DNA of 64,000 nt, taken from NCBI GenBank assembly GCA_905221605.1, contig CAJNDS010002159.1:62001-126000 (forward strand), written 5' to 3'. Both the position numbers and the translations under genes were made by a program. Below, piece after piece: positions 26,301 through 41,300 of the stretch. This DNA comes from Symbiodinium natans. Lineage: Eukaryota; Sar; Dinophyceae; Suessiales; Symbiodiniaceae. The notes under the pieces are model-generated. The model did no database searches and had not been told where the DNA came from. It saw only the letters and a program-made list of their open reading frames with translations. Position 1 is the first letter of the stretch. The number at the start of each line of letters is the position of its first letter.

Positions 26301-29300
26301 CAGCATCATGCGTAAGCCGTTGACGGTGTGGCTCGAGCTGTCACTGGAAGCAGCCGAAACTGAAGCCCAGCAAAGCTGGTATGTGCCTCCCGACAAGTTA
26401 GATGTCAGAAGACTCGTAAACACGCCAAGCTGCTGACCTATGCTGCCCCCTACAAACATGATCAGGTTTAAACATCCCCAACGCAGGGTCCTCCGGCAAT
26501 GGTGAGGGCACTAAAGGAGTAGGATGCTCCGGAACTGTGGCTGGTCGCCGGGGCTTGTGCCACAAGATCACGGGTTCCACAGGTTTCCAGCAGAGCCAAC
26601 GAATCTGATCCGATGAGGCCATTGCCCAAGATTCCATCCACCACACAAGTTTGGCCGGCAATGCAGGTTCTGCCAAGTGTCGCGCCGTAGGGGCCAATGA
26701 GCTCGACCTGACCTACGGTGACTTTGAAGTCTTCCTCAGTGCTGCAGGCCTGGCCGGCGGCACACCAACACAAGCGGTACTGACCGCCGAAAGCAGTGAC
26801 CAGTGTTGTGCCAAAAGTCAGCTCGCACTCCCCGCCCACACAGGTTGCGTTGTCTTCAGCTGCAGGAAGGAGGGAGAGGAAGCCAGCATCCGGCAAGCCC
26901 TGAATCACACCAGAAATGCCGCACGTTTCTAGGATCATGTAGGAGTCTGCTCCAGATAGCATGGTGCCAAAAGGTGTTGTCATGCTACATGTTTGACCGC
27001 TGAAGCAGGTCCTGATGGACTCGGGGGATTCGGTTGCTGGGCCTATGAGCGTAAAGCTGCCCACGTCTACGAGGTAGTGGTCCGCAGTGTTGCACACGCC
27101 CCCAGCAGCACACCAGCAAAGCCGGTAGGAGCCGCCACCAGCTGTAGTCACCAGGGCACCGAAGGAGATGGCAGCGCCACTTGCCGTTACCGACGAGAGG
27201 ACACCAGCATTGACGAGGCCATCCACCAGGCCAGCGCCACATGTGCTGAGCACAGCCCATCGGTCTGAAGAGCTTAGGCCATGGCCGCGAAAGCCATCGG
27301 CGAAGCATTCTTGTCCGGCCACACAGGTCCTGTCCTGATGCAAAGGCCGAGGTCCAAAGATGCTCAGCCGCCCGATGTCAATGGCAGCCACTTGGCAGTT
27401 CCCTGCACACCAGCAAAGCCGGTATTCTCCACCTTGAGCAGAAAGCGGGCTACTACCAAACGAAGCTTTCCCATCGCTAACAGACACAGTAAGGCTTCCG
27501 TCCGACGGTAAGCCTGCAGGCCAGTCGGTGGCGCCGCACGTGTCCAAAACCATCACTCGGTCAGTGGCTTGGAAGGCACCGGTGAAGCCATCAATGTTGC
27601 AAGGCTGTCCAGAGATGCATGTTCTGTCCTGGTCCAGCTCAATGGCAGGTCCCAGCAGAAATAGCCGTCCCAGATCCACAGCAAATTGCTCGGCAAGTTG
27701 GCATGGGCTCCCAGTGCACCAGCACAAGCGGAACTGTCCACCGAATGATGTTATAGTATAGTTCCATTCAACAGAGATGGATGTTGTGGCATCGACCGAT
27801 GCTTCGGAAGCTATGAGGGGCGACGTGACCGGGAAGCGTGGGATCAACACATCCGAATCCTGCAGGCATGAGCGGCATGAGCAAAGAAAGATGAATCAAC
27901 CCGGCCCTGACCACAACATGAAGCGCCGCAAAGATCAACAAACCCTGCGCATGAGGGATTCCGGGTGTCAGTTTGTGTCAATTCGGACGCAGTTCATCGC
28001 CGTCCTCAGAAGTACCACAGGTTTCGAGGACCATCACAGAGTCCGAGGCACCTCGGTTGTGCTCCCGGGGCACTCTTTCGGGATTGAGGGTTCGCCGGGT
28101 TCGGGCTTTGGGTCTCGCAGCTTGGGGTTTAGGGATTGAGCTGTTTCAGGGTCTGTGCGTAGAGCGCGCCTCAGGCTTAGGATTTTGCTTTGGGCTTCAT
28201 ATTTTAGGACAGACTTTGTTCAGGGCATGCGCCTTTGGAGTCGAACAAGCCGTGAAATCCAAAACTCTGCTTACTGGATCTTATTCGCAGGTGCTTGCTT
28301 TCTTTCCTGATTGCTTTGATATGGCTTCTGTGTTTACGTGCTACTGCAGTTGCCGCATCCGATTTCATGGTTTTGCTTTATTGCTATCTGGCCTGCTGAT
28401 GATGGAGACCCGAACGAAGCCTCCACGATGATGAGATCGACTGCCTGCGAACCTCTAAGCCTCCCTCATTCCACACTGACCCTGGAACGTTCACATTGTC
28501 GAATGTTTTGCCATGCAGCTGAGCTCAATCCCGGCGATATCGATCTTGCACGTGTAGCCTGATGCTGTTGAGTGCAAAGGCTTTAAGGTTTCTTAGCACG
28601 TCAAGCATGTTGCAAGCAAATGGTGCCACATCCTGCCACCCTGCCTGCCAGGCACGTCCGGTCCTGGGCCAGTGGGCTCGGTCCAATCAGCATCAGCTGT
28701 CCGATGTCCGAGATGAAGTTCTCAGCCAGCGAGCAGTCGAAGCCACCAGCACACCAACAGATGCGGTACTCACCTCCAGGAGCGGTCACTGGGGTGCCTT
28801 GCAGGCCGCTTCCTTCCAAGCGGAGGCTTGTCCCATCCGAGGTGAGGGGGATGCCTGAGATGCCCGTGAGGCCCGGTGTTGTTGCAGGCACCCCGCAGGT
28901 GTCCAACAACATTCCTGCGTCGGCTGCGCTCAGGAAGTTGCCTGAAATACCTGCGACCACGCATGTCTGACCCGCCACACATGTGGCCCCACTGATGAGC
29001 GGGGTTGGTCCAACAAGGGTCAGACCCCCGATGTCAATGACAAAGTCTTCAGCGGCACTACAGACTTGGCCTGCTGCGCACCAACAAATGCGGTACGAAC
29101 CACCAGGTGCAGTCACGGGCGATTGCCCCCATGAGACGATGGACTCACTTAAGCGAAGTGAGGAATTGACCTCGTCCACCCCTGCACCGGTGAATTTTGG
29201 CGGGCCTGGTGACGACCCACATGTATCCAAAATGTGATACCGATCTGCGGTACTGAGCGCAACTCCGGCAATCGCGTCTAGCAGGCAGGGCTGTCCAGAC

Positions 29301-32300
29301 ACACAAGTCCGATCTTGATTGAGTGGCTGCGGTCCCACAAGCAGGATCTGACCCACATCCACATCAAAGCTCGACGTTTGCTCGCAGGATGTAGCACCTG
29401 CGCACCAACAGATCCGATACAGACCCCCAGCAGCCGAAAGAGTTGAAAGAGAAAGGCCTGCAAATGATCTTGCAGAGCCAACTCCTCCTGGCATGGAAAC
29501 GATAGAACTGGTGAATCGTCCAGAGTTTGGAATACCAGGGACGATTACAGTGTCTCCGCAAGTTTCGAGCAGAATGTAGCTGTCTCCGGTGGTCAAGAAC
29601 CACCCCTGGATCGGATTGATGTTGCAGATCTGCCCTGAGATGCAGGTCCGGTGCTGCTCCCTCAACGCAAGGGGCCCCGTAACCGTTAGCTGCCCCATGT
29701 CCACGGAGTAATGTGATAGCATGCTGCAAGGCGTGGCACACCAACAGAGCCTGTAGCTGCCACCACTGGCTCCGACGACGTCCGTGGGCATTACAAACAT
29801 AGAGCCCATAAGTCCAACCTGCCACACACCTGAGGCCGAAACAAAAAACTCCGTCTCTGCATGTTTTTGTCCCAGGCCCAGATTACAAGTGTTCAGCACA
29901 AGAAGGCGATCACCACTTGAGAGCCCAATCCCTGTGATGCCATTCAGAACACATGAAGATCCAGCTATGCATGTGCGATCTTGCTGAAGAGGCCTTGGCC
30001 CAAGAAGGTAAAGTGCACCCACATCGGCACCACACTCAGAAGGCGTGGCCTCTATTGTCACGTTGGCGCACCAGCACAGGCGATAAATGCCACCTGCGGA
30101 ACTGGTACTTGTCGAGACTGCTGACAAAGTTGACGCACCTTGCTCGAACGAGACACTCACACTGCTCGGAACGTCCAGGAACGTCTGGAAGCCTGTTAGA
30201 CTGGGGCTGTCCATGCTGTCGGCAAGCCCACAAGTCTCCAGCAACATGATTCCATCACCATCACCAAAGTAGTTGCCTGCAATTTCCTGCAGTGTGCAAG
30301 TTTGCCCTGTGAAGCACGTAGCGTGCTGTTCGCGCAAAGGCCTCGGACCAATTACCAGCATGCTGCCAAAATCAACATGAAAGTCAGGCAGACTAGAGCA
30401 AGTGAAACCTCCTGCACACCAGCAGAGTCGATAAGTGCCTCCTGCCAGCTCGAGAGCGCCGGTGGAAGCGAAGGCAGCCAGATCGGAGCCGTTGTACCTG
30501 TTGAGCTGCGCCTCCAACTGTGGAGACATCGAGATATTTGCATCCGACAATAAAGAACAAGTGTCGAGCACTAAGACTTGATCACCTCCTGATAGTAGGG
30601 AACCATCCATGCCACCAACACGGCACCTTCTGCCACTCAAGCACGTGCGCTGCTGATGCAGACTTGGACCAATCACTGTTAGACCTCCGACATCAACTGC
30701 AAAATCGTCCTGAGATTGGCAGTGCGCATCCGGCGAGCACCAGCACAAACGATAGAGCCCTCCTGCGCTGGATAAGCGGGCTTCGCCAAAGGTGTACATC
30801 GACAGTGGCTCTGGTGGGCGATAATCAGGCAAGCCAGGGCACCTGTCATAACAGTCAGGCACTCCATCATTATCGGAGTCGACATCGGAAATCCCACAAC
30901 CACATTTTCCAGGAACCACTTTGTTGCTGTCGCCTGGACACAGATCATTGCAGTCTGCAGTGAGATCAGAGTCAGTGTCGGTATCCGCAGCTCCGCAGCC
31001 GCACTGACCTGGAGCTGTCTTGGCCGCGTCTGATGGACAGCCGTCGTTGCAATCAGGAGTACCGTCGCTATCAGAGTCGGTGTCTGCTAAGCCACACCCG
31101 CAAGTGCCTGGCGTGATCTTTGCCGGGTCCAGAGGGCAGCCATCGAAACAGTTGTTGGTCCCATCTCCGTCAAGGTCCAAAGTGGCAGCCGTGCATCCAC
31201 AAACAGGTGGGGTCTGGTCGGGGGCGCCTGGACAATCATCGACACAGTCCGGCACGCCATCCCCATCAGAATCAGTGTCTGCAACTCCACATCCGCAAAT
31301 GCCAGGAAGTGCTTTGGCTGCATCTGATGGGCATCTGTCCATACAATCAGGCACACCATCAGAGTCCGAATCCGTGTCGCTTGTGCCACACCCGCAGGTT
31401 CCAGGAGATGACTTCAATGGATCGCTTGGGCACGAGTCGAAACAGTCCGCAGTGCCGTCGGCATCAGAGTCTGTGTCGGGCACACCACAACCACAAAGAC
31501 CAGGCTGGCTCTGTGAGGGATCAACAGGGCATAAGTCCAGGAAATCCGGGTTGCCATCCCCATCGCTGTCTCCTGCAGCTGCACTGCACCCCCAGGACGG
31601 TCGAGGGCTCCTGCCCTGCACCTGTCCCCCTTGTGGAAGTCGTTCCAATTGATCTCCGTCGCTACCGCAGGTGCTCAGAATCCAGATCGTGCCCATTCCA
31701 CTGGCTCCACCAGTTGAACTTCCAAAAGCAGAAAAGCCCTCAAAGTTGCACGTTTGCCCTGCGACACAGGTTCGATCTTGCTGCAGCGGCGATGGCCCTA
31801 CCAGGTTCAAAGCTCCCACATCAATGCTGAAATCCTCGAAAGTGCTGCAGCTCATACCTGTTGCGCACCAGCAAAGACGGTACTGACCTGACGTGAGGCG
31901 CTCAGGCTCAAACTGATAGGAGCTCCCGCTCGCCGATGCTGCCAAGGGCAGCACGGTCCAAGGGAAGCGGCCCACTTGATTTACCATGCAAGTCTCCATC
32001 ACTACAACCCGATCGTATTCTGCCAGGTCAATACCGGTCAAGGAATCTAAACTGCAGGTTTGGCCATTGATGCAAGTCCAGCTCTGCTCTAAGGGCGCTG
32101 GGCCCACGACGTGGAACTGCCCCAGATCGACGCGGAACTGTGCTGGCTTCGTGCATCCCTGATCATGGGCACACCAGCACAGACGATATGTCCCACCTTG
32201 GCCGGTAATTCGAACATCTTGGAAGCCCAGCCCTTGTACCGTGAGATTCGAGGTGAACCAACCACTGTTTGGAAGGCCTCCAACCTCTGTGAGCGAGCCA

Positions 32301-35300
32301 CATGTGGCGAGCACGGCAAATTGATCCTGCGCATTGAGATGGGTGCCTTCCAGGCTATCGACATGGCAGGCCTGGCCTGCAACACAGGTGCGATGCTGAG
32401 TCAGTGGAGAAGGTCCAATGATTGTCAGGGAGCCCACACTAATGACAAATACATCTGGCGTGGAACAGTCAAAGCTGGCTGAACACCAACACAAGCTGTA
32501 TGTACCTCCGGCAGCAGTCACAAAGCCACCAAAGGTTGGGTTGAGGCCATCACGTGCGACATCGGGAGTACCAGGGCAGGCATCATAGCAGTCAGGCACA
32601 CCGTCTCCATCAGTGTCCGTGTCGGCCACATTGCAGCCACACTTCCCTTCTGTGGTCTTTTGGGGATCCTGGAAGCACAGGTCAATACAGTCAAGCACAC
32701 CATCACCATCTGTGTCGGTGTCATCACAGCCGCATGCGTTAATTGCCGTCACGTTCGCATTGTTGGGACAGCGATCCAAGCAATCTGGCATGCCATCATT
32801 GTCGGAGTCCACATCAGGCAAGCCACAGCCACAGCCCCCTATCAAGACCTTGTTTGCATCGCTTGGGCACTGGTCAATGCAATCAGGCACGCCGTCCAGG
32901 TCAGTGTCGGTTTCTGGTATCCTCGGCAGCATTGCAAAGCAGTGAGCAAGCTTTCAAAGCTCCGATTGCTGACTGGTAAGAAGCAGCATGCTAACACCTC
33001 GCGCTACCTACCTCTACTGTGGGGCATGCTTGGGATCAGGAAGGCCAAGGAAAGCGAGGGATACCATGGGCACTGCAAGGGCAATGAGGGGTCAAGCCGG
33101 TCACTGCGGAGGAGGGTAGTATACCGTCTTTTGCAGCCTCGTTACCCGCAGCCGCAGAATCCAAGCAGAGTCTTCGTGGCATCGTTCGGGCACTGATCCA
33201 GGCAGTCGGCAACACCGTCTGCATCTGAATCCAGCTCTGTCAGGCCTGCGTAAACGCAATGCACATAAATTTCGACACAAATCCGAACCGAAGCCCCCAG
33301 GCCGAAGGCGCTTTTGGGGGAGAACAAAAACCTAACGGCCAAAAACCCGCTGCACCCTCTTGTTGGTCTGGGCCCTGGTATGAGTCGACTCAGAGACCCC
33401 TTGCGCCCACCACCGTTTTGCAGGAATCCTCCGTTTCGGTCGCGCAGAGTCGCGCGCTGGGACCATAAGGACGGCTCCTATGAACCCAGAAGAATCTCCA
33501 ACCGCAAACACAAAAAACACCTCCTTGGATGGACTCCCGCGATGAACATGCGCTGAGAATAAGGCACCTCCCATAACGCCCCCTTCCTGGCCCCATCTGT
33601 GGACCTTTGTTGGGGAAACCCGGACCTCAATGAACCTCTTGTATAAACCTCGTTTGCACCCCTCTTCACCCCCAGGGAATGTCATACATGTCATGAGACT
33701 TCCTATCATTTGCACCGAGCCAGGGAGCGGCAGCCTTAACGTAATCTTTCTCGGTCTACAGTTGGCAAATTTGGTATCAGTAACCCCGTTTCCTGTGTTG
33801 ACAGTGATGGTGGCCGTCGGGCTCCCATCAGCGTCGACAATTTGGCAACCACACTGTCCAGGACTGGTTTTCGATGGATCCTGAGTTGCAGGTAGGCTGA
33901 CCATCTGAGGGGGCCAAGCAAGGAAATCACTCTGGGCGAGCACCAGCCCGAAACCCTCAAATGGCTACCTAGGAAGTCTCTCAAAGACAAGTTGCATAAG
34001 GGCATAGGTCTTGGTAGTCGAGTGTACCATCGTTATCGGAGTCCAATCCAGTAATGAAGCCGCAGGGAATGCTTCCTGGGCCAAGCGAGTCCTGTAACCA
34101 AGGGCAGTTATCGTTGCAATTCGGAGTGCCGTCTGAATCATCGTCGGTTTCCGCCACGCCACATCCACAAATGCCGGCCCTGGTCTTCAAAGGATCTAAG
34201 GGGCATTGGTCGATGCAGTCCAGCGTGCCATCCCCATCGCTGTCGTCCTCGGGTTCACCGCATCCGCATACCCCGAGAAGCGACTTCAAAGGATCGTTTG
34301 GACACTGGTCGATGCAGTCGGGAGCTCCATCCCCATCCGTGTCTGTGTCCAGGAGTCCACAACCACAGGCACTGCCCAAACCAGAGGCCAAGCAATTGCT
34401 GGTTGACTCGTAGTGTGTGCCACTGATCCCGGGGAACTTTGAGGAGTTGCTTACCGCTGGCTCAGCAAAGACCTTGACATCACAGATTGAGAGCTCGGCG
34501 GTGCTTGGCAATACCAGCCAGATCAATTGACCCTGGGCCTGACACGACACGTCAATGACAGGCGCCTCTTCGCCCAGTGCTGGGAGAGCAGGCTGCTGCG
34601 TGATGCTTGCACACCACACCCCATCGCTGTATGTCAGGGCACCTGGGCTGCTAATAACATGCCAACAGAAACTCAAACTTGAGGGGCAACGAAAGCTCGC
34701 CTAGATTCACGCCACTATGGATTGGTCCGCGCTTTGGTAGGGTTCTGGCTAGAAAGGATGCTCTCGCCCCTCCTTCCCCATGCTGTCCACGCCCCCTTTA
34801 TTGACAGATTCAAGGATTTCGCGCCCCCTCCCCCCCCCTCCCTTGCGCACCCTGATTTCCTGCTAAAGCGGAGACTAAACTCAAGGCTAGCTCCTCTCAG
34901 GGTTTAGGGTTTCGGGTTTAGGGTTTCGGGTTTAAGGTTTAGGGTTGGCTCGGGTACAAGATATGGCAGCTTAGCATTCGGGCATGAGACAAGGACTCTA
35001 CAGCTTGTGCTCTGGAATCGGCTTCTGGGCAAGAGGCTAATGGAAGTCACCCATATGTCGACGCCCACGAGGCTGGTGTCGCAGCAGTCGGTGCGCGGCG
35101 TAACCCTCACCATTTCCACGTCAAACTGAAATCCCAGGTCCACATACCACCATGGGTTGCTTTCGGCGGTCGTCAGGGTGCAGCTGCCATGGTAGAAGTT
35201 CGCACTCGTGGATGCATCCACAGCCAGATGGGACATTTTGCTTAGTTGAGTTGAGGACTGGTGCGTTGCCATGCTCTCCATCTTCAGCCACTCGTTCCCA

Positions 35301-38300
35301 GGGCAGATCCCAGGTCTTTGCTTGTTTGCATCAAGAGGACATAGGTCTAGGCAGTCTGGAAGCCCGTCCAAATCGGAATCTGTCTCCGGCACGTTGCACC
35401 CACAAAGGCCTGTTGACTTGGACTTGCTGGAATCTTGTGGACAATGGTCAAGACAGTCAGGCACGCCATCGAGGTCGGAGTCCACATCATCAACACCGCA
35501 CCCACAAACCCCTACGACAGTCCTGTTCGGATCGAAAGGGCACTCATCCAAGCAGTCTGAAACGCCATCCATGTCAGAGTCACCCGTTGCTGCAGCACAC
35601 TGGCATGTCAGCGACACCTCCATGCGTCCAGAGGCGGGAAGGCGAGGTACGGATGCCTGAATTCCGCAAGTGTCGAGCACCAGCAAACTGTCTGAAGATG
35701 ATAGAAGATTGCCCTGAATGCCGCCCAGACTGCATAGCTGTCCACTCACACATGTTCGAGACTGCAGCTGATATGGCCCGACGATGCTGAAGCGACCTAC
35801 ATCTGTACGGTAGTCTTGTGTTGAAGTGCACTTGAATCCGCCACCGCACCAACAAATCCGGTACTGTCCTCCTTGGCCAATAACAATCTCTGGTGTCGTG
35901 GTTGCCCGAAGGGTCTGGTAAGGCCACGTTGCTGTCGGATCGGAAGTCGCAACAGCCAGAGTGATGCTCGGAAGAAACTCGGAAGGCACCGCTTGGCCAC
36001 AAGTATCAAGGACAAGAAGCTGGTCGGATGATGTCAAGTAACGGCCAGTGATTCCGTCAAAGGAGCATGTCTGACCACTGACACAAGTGCGATCCTGCGT
36101 GAGTGGGCTCACACCCACAACTACGAAGGAACCAACGTCCACTCGCATGTCGTCTGGATGATCACATGTTGCAAGCGATGTGCACCAACACAACCGAAAT
36201 TCGCCGCCTGCTGTTGTCAAAAACCCTGTGCCTGTGTCCAGCACAAGTCTGGGGAGCACAGAGCCGGTCTCGTTCCACTGGGCAAAGGTGCCCGACCAGC
36301 CGTACAGGTGTGAGTATGAGAAGCCCTGGCCACATGTGTCCAGAACTTGCAGCACCCCTGATGCCTCCTGCACACTGATATCCTCGATGACACAGGGCTG
36401 ACCTGAGACACATGTCCGGTGCTGCGACAGAGGCTCCGGACCCAAAAGCCAAAGGGCCCCGACATCAACGGCAAATGCAGTGGGCAAGCTGCAGTCGAAG
36501 CCACGGCTGCACCAGCACAGCCTATACAGGCCACCGGCAATGGTCAATAGAGTGCTTCCGTATGTTGGGAAAGATGCTGGACTTGCCAGCGCCGTTACGG
36601 AGCCACGTAGGTGAGAGGAGGAAACAACGCCACATGTATCCAGCACAGCTAGGCTGTCGCTCTGCCGCAAGTCAAATACAACAGACCATTCGGTGCTGCT
36701 TCCAGTCGGCCACCAGCGTGAATCATCAGAAAGGTCTCCATCCATGAGATTCTCGGGTCCATAGGTTATCGGATTCAGAGGGTCCGACAGATCTTGGTGT
36801 GGAGTACCCGTCGCAGCCACAATCCAGGATGGAGAGAAGTCGGAGGCCCACTGCGAGAAACTTTCATAGGAAGCTGCGATATCTCCAGCAGGGTCGAGGA
36901 ACTGAACTTCACGTGGCTTCGGGGGGTCTGAGCTAAGCCCCCAAGTTTGCACGATGCGCCAACGCCAGAAAGGTGCAGAGATCGAAGACCATGTACAGTT
37001 CTGCCATGTAGTATCCTGTTCCGCAGTGCACGTTGCAATTGTTGTCCATGTGGCTGCCGATGGGTTTGCTGCTTCATAGTTGTACGAGACTTCCGCATAG
37101 TAGTCTTTTACATCGTGCTGACCAACAGTGGCATCTTGCAAAACCTGCAGGCCTGCCACGCTGGGCACTTTGTAGGGATCAAGCCCTAAACCATGAATGC
37201 TCCCAAGGTTGCACATCTGTCCGCTTAAGCATGTTTTGTCTTGTTCCAGCGCCGGCCCAACCAGGAAAACCTCTCCAATCGTCACGAATTCCTCGCCATG
37301 CCGGCACGGCCGACCTTCTGCGCACCAGCAGAGTCGGTAGTACCCAGCTGCTGCCGTAATGGCTACGGAACCAAAGCTCATCCTGGCACCACTTGCCTCA
37401 AGGCTTGAGAACACCCCACCATCCGGCCAGCCAGGAACAGGTGAGATGTGAGCACAAGTATCGAGGACCACAACTGTGTCCTGTGGCGTTGCTGTGACCG
37501 CCCCCAGGTGCAGGCCTTCCAGAACACAGCGCTGGCCAGCTACACAAGTGCGGTGCTGCGGCTGCGCCGGCCCCACCACTGTCACTTGACCAAAGTCGAC
37601 GACATGCTGGGAATGCAAGGCACAGGATGTGGCAGTGCTGGCAAAGTCCTGGGGCAACGGCTGGCACCAGCACAAACGGTATGTTCCAGCTGCGGCCATG
37701 ACTGGCTCTTGGAAGTCGAGGAGGATAGACGTGCCCACAACAGAAATCGCAAAATTCGAGTTTGGCAAACCCGCGGACAGCATGTCGACGCCACATGTGT
37801 CGAGAATTTGAACTGTGTCATTCTGTGACAAGTCTTGCCCGTGGATGTAAAAACCAGTGCACAACTCGCCACTCACGCATGTCATCTCCTGGCCCAGCGA
37901 TGGGCCGATAACAAGCAGACTTCCAGCATCCACCTTGAAATCTGTCGCTGTTGAGCACAAGCCTGCGGAAGCGCACCAGCAAATCCGATACTGATCGCCG
38001 GCAAGAACAAGTTTATCCAAGATCCACTTTCCGGATTGGCTACTGAGGCCACCGCTCGAGTTATATGCCTCTGGTAAGAACGAATGGACGGAGCCTTGCT
38101 CAACTGCGCAGGTATCCAACAGCATGATGTGATCAAGAACCGACAGATGCTCCCCTTGTAAGCCTTCAATTGCGCAGGAATGTCCACTAACGCAAGTTCG
38201 ACGCTGAGTCAGCGGGGAAGGCCCGATTAACAAGACGGAGCCCATGTCCACCAGGAAGCTCTCAAGCAAGCCGCAGTCGGCAGCACCACACCAGCAAATG

Positions 38301-41300
38301 CGGAATTGGCCACCTGGACCAGTGAACTCCTGCATGCCCCAATGAATCACCGCATAACCACTTGTCTCGTTGGTCGAGTTGATCTCTTGCCCTGGCAGAC
38401 CGGCGAAGGCAGGGCGCAAAGGCAGACCAGCTTGCAGAGGATCTGGTCCACAAGTGCTCAGCAACATGATCTGACCGCTGCTTTCTTCGAAGTCCGGCTC
38501 CAAGGAGAACGAGCAGGTTTGACCGCTGACACACGTACGGTCCAAGGCAAGCGATGGAGGGCCAAGGACCAACAGCTTTCCGACATCAACTTGAAAGCTC
38601 TCGGCTGTTGCACAAGCAAAGCCTGCGGCACACCAGCAAAGACGGAAGCTGCCAGCTGCAGATGACACAATCTCGCTTCCCCAAGAGAAGAGCGTACCTG
38701 ATGCAGAAACATGGGTTGCCCTTCCCTCACCAAAACCAGCAATAAAGGATGCCTCGCCACATGTATCCAGAACTCGGAGATGATCTCCAAGATTGAAGCC
38801 CTGCACAGTTTGGAAGAGGTCGTTGCCAGCGTATCGAATGGTGCAGGCGCGCCCGGAAACACAGGTTTTCTCCACGTGTAGTATGCTGGGTCCAAGCAAG
38901 TGCAAAGTGCCCGCATCGACAAAGTGTGCCTGCGCACCATCAGAGACACAGTCCAACGTTGCACACCAGCACAAGCGGTAGCCACCACCAGCAGCTGACA
39001 CGACGAGAGATGATGCCCAAGAACCATCGGAAGAAGCTGTTATTGCTACCAGCCGACCAGCATCAGGGAAGCTTGATATAACAGGCAGTGTCTCCCCAGG
39101 CTCTGAACAGGTTTGCAACACGAGCAGCCCATCATGCACCAGCAAGCTCTGACCTTGTAACCCTTGAACCTCACAAAGCTGCCCGGCAACACAGGTGCGA
39201 TGCTGATGTGCAGCAGGGCCTCTCACCACCAGCTCACCAACGTCCACACCGCTTGAAGTACAGAGGAATCCTGCTGCACACCAACACAATCTGTATTGAC
39301 CGCCAAGCAGGCGCAGGATTTGAGAGCTACCATTGAAGGAGGAAACTGCAGTTCGGCTCATTGCCGTGGCGTTGACTGGCAGGAATTGCAGCTGCCCACC
39401 CCATACAGGTGTAGCACACGTGTCCTGCACGAGAAACAGATCGCCATCCGACAGCCCTACGCCCGATATTCCATCCACGACACACATGACTCCGTTCACG
39501 CACGTGCGGCTGCCAAAGGGAACCGGCCCAACAAGAGTGAAAGAGCCAATGTCGAGTCTGAAGTGCGACGGAGTTTGGCAGAGACCGGCATCGCCGCACC
39601 AACAGATCCGGAAAGTACCACCGGCACCGGTGAGGACAAGCTCGCCCCAAGTAACCACGGACGTCTGGGCTCCTGCGCTCAGCGAAACATTCCCGAACCT
39701 GAGCTGTGAAGGTAATGGCGAATTCTGCAACATGCTCGTCTGCTGCAGCGTCAGCACCACATAGTCCGAAGATTCATCAGATACCAATGAGCATATTGAG
39801 TAGAGCTGGCAAAAGCCAACTTTCTGGGCATCCAAGGAGATAGTGACATTGCTTTGCGCGTCTTTGTACATGGCAGCAACACATGACATGTTGCTGGCAA
39901 AGTCGACATGTGCGTCACAAAGCGCACGGCACGTAGCTGCACTTGAAGTAGCTGTCTCAGCGATGACCATGAAATCTTGTAGAGGGACGGTGCCCACAAT
40001 GGAGGCTTTTCCACAGTGTCCCCGTGTGGACTGCACCTTGGGAATGGAGCTGTCCAGGCCACAAGTGTCCAGCAACAGGAGGCTGTCTTGCAGTGAACCT
40101 TGCCAAACCTGTACCGAGAACTCGCACGTTTGACCACTCACACATGTTTGCTCCTGCTGAAGTGGGAAGGGTCCAATCACATCCAACTTGCCGAAGTCCA
40201 CCAGGTACTCTGCTGCTGACGCGCAAGGCGGGGAGCTGGTAATCGTGGTCATGGCTGAGCACCAGCAGAGCCTATACTGTCCACCTGCCACCTCCAACGA
40301 AGGAACTTCCGTTGTGTTGGCAGCCAGCAAGTTGTTGGTTGCCTGTACCTCGGCACCAGAAAACTGGAAGAATAATCCATCCCGACCGGCCGATGCGAGG
40401 AGGGGAGAAGCGAAGTTTGCGCCCCCACAGGTATCCTGTATCATCATCATATCGCGGGGTGTAAGATGGAATCCGCTCAGCCCATGCAGACCACATGGCT
40501 GCCCTGAAACACAGGTGTATGCTTGATGCAGAGGTGATGGGCCAACGAGGATCAGTGCACCAATATCTACAGTGAAGCGATCTGCTCGGTCGCAAACAGG
40601 CACTGGGTCGACTGGGTCTTGCCACGCGCGGGCAGTGCACCAACACATACGGTACAACCCGCCAGCTGCAGTGAGCACAGAAAATGCTGCTGCAGAGCCG
40701 CTGGAAAAAAGCGGCAACGCCACGTCTGGCGACCCGCGGGCTACAAGACCTGTGGAAGAGCCGCAGGTGTTGAGGACAAGGATGTTGTCAGCATCATCGA
40801 GGCCGAAGCCGGCTAAGTCACCAAACCGACACGGGTACCCGCTAACGCAAGTTCGCTCCTGGCTGCGAGGCCCTATGATGCTGAGTCCTCCAAGGTCCAC
40901 GTTGAACTCCTGAGATGCCGCACAAGACTGAACTGAGCGCGAGCACCAGCAGAGTCGATACTGCCCAGCTGGCAAAACACCAAATTGCACGGAGACAGAA
41001 CCAAAAACGGCATCAGACGACCGACAAACGTCGTGGCAGTCGGGAGTGCCATCACCATCTCGATCTAGGTCTGGTGTCTGGCAGCCACAAGCCCCTGGAA
41101 AGACCTTGAAGGCTTCCGTGGGGCACAAGTCGAGGCAATTCGGAATACCATCATTGTCGAAGTCTTCATCAGTCTCTCCACAGCCACATACACCTGCTGA
41201 AGTCTTGTTGAAATCCAAAGGACACTCATCCAAGAAATTTGGAATACCGTCACCATCCAAGTCTGCAGCTGCTGCAGGACAGCCGGCCACCCCTTCAGCA

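Noticed and set aside
31020-31830. Plus-strand Ser/His/Pro-rich frames (also at 41046-41776 and 43803-44371)
   Set aside because: They are exact antisense shadows of the TSP3 arrays. Repetitive sense codons keep the opposite strand open.
34904-35048. Unusual Leu/Lys/Pro C terminus of the longest frame
   Set aside because: It is a translation of intron sequence, partly the telomere-like repeat. The FTP domain continues in w7 instead.
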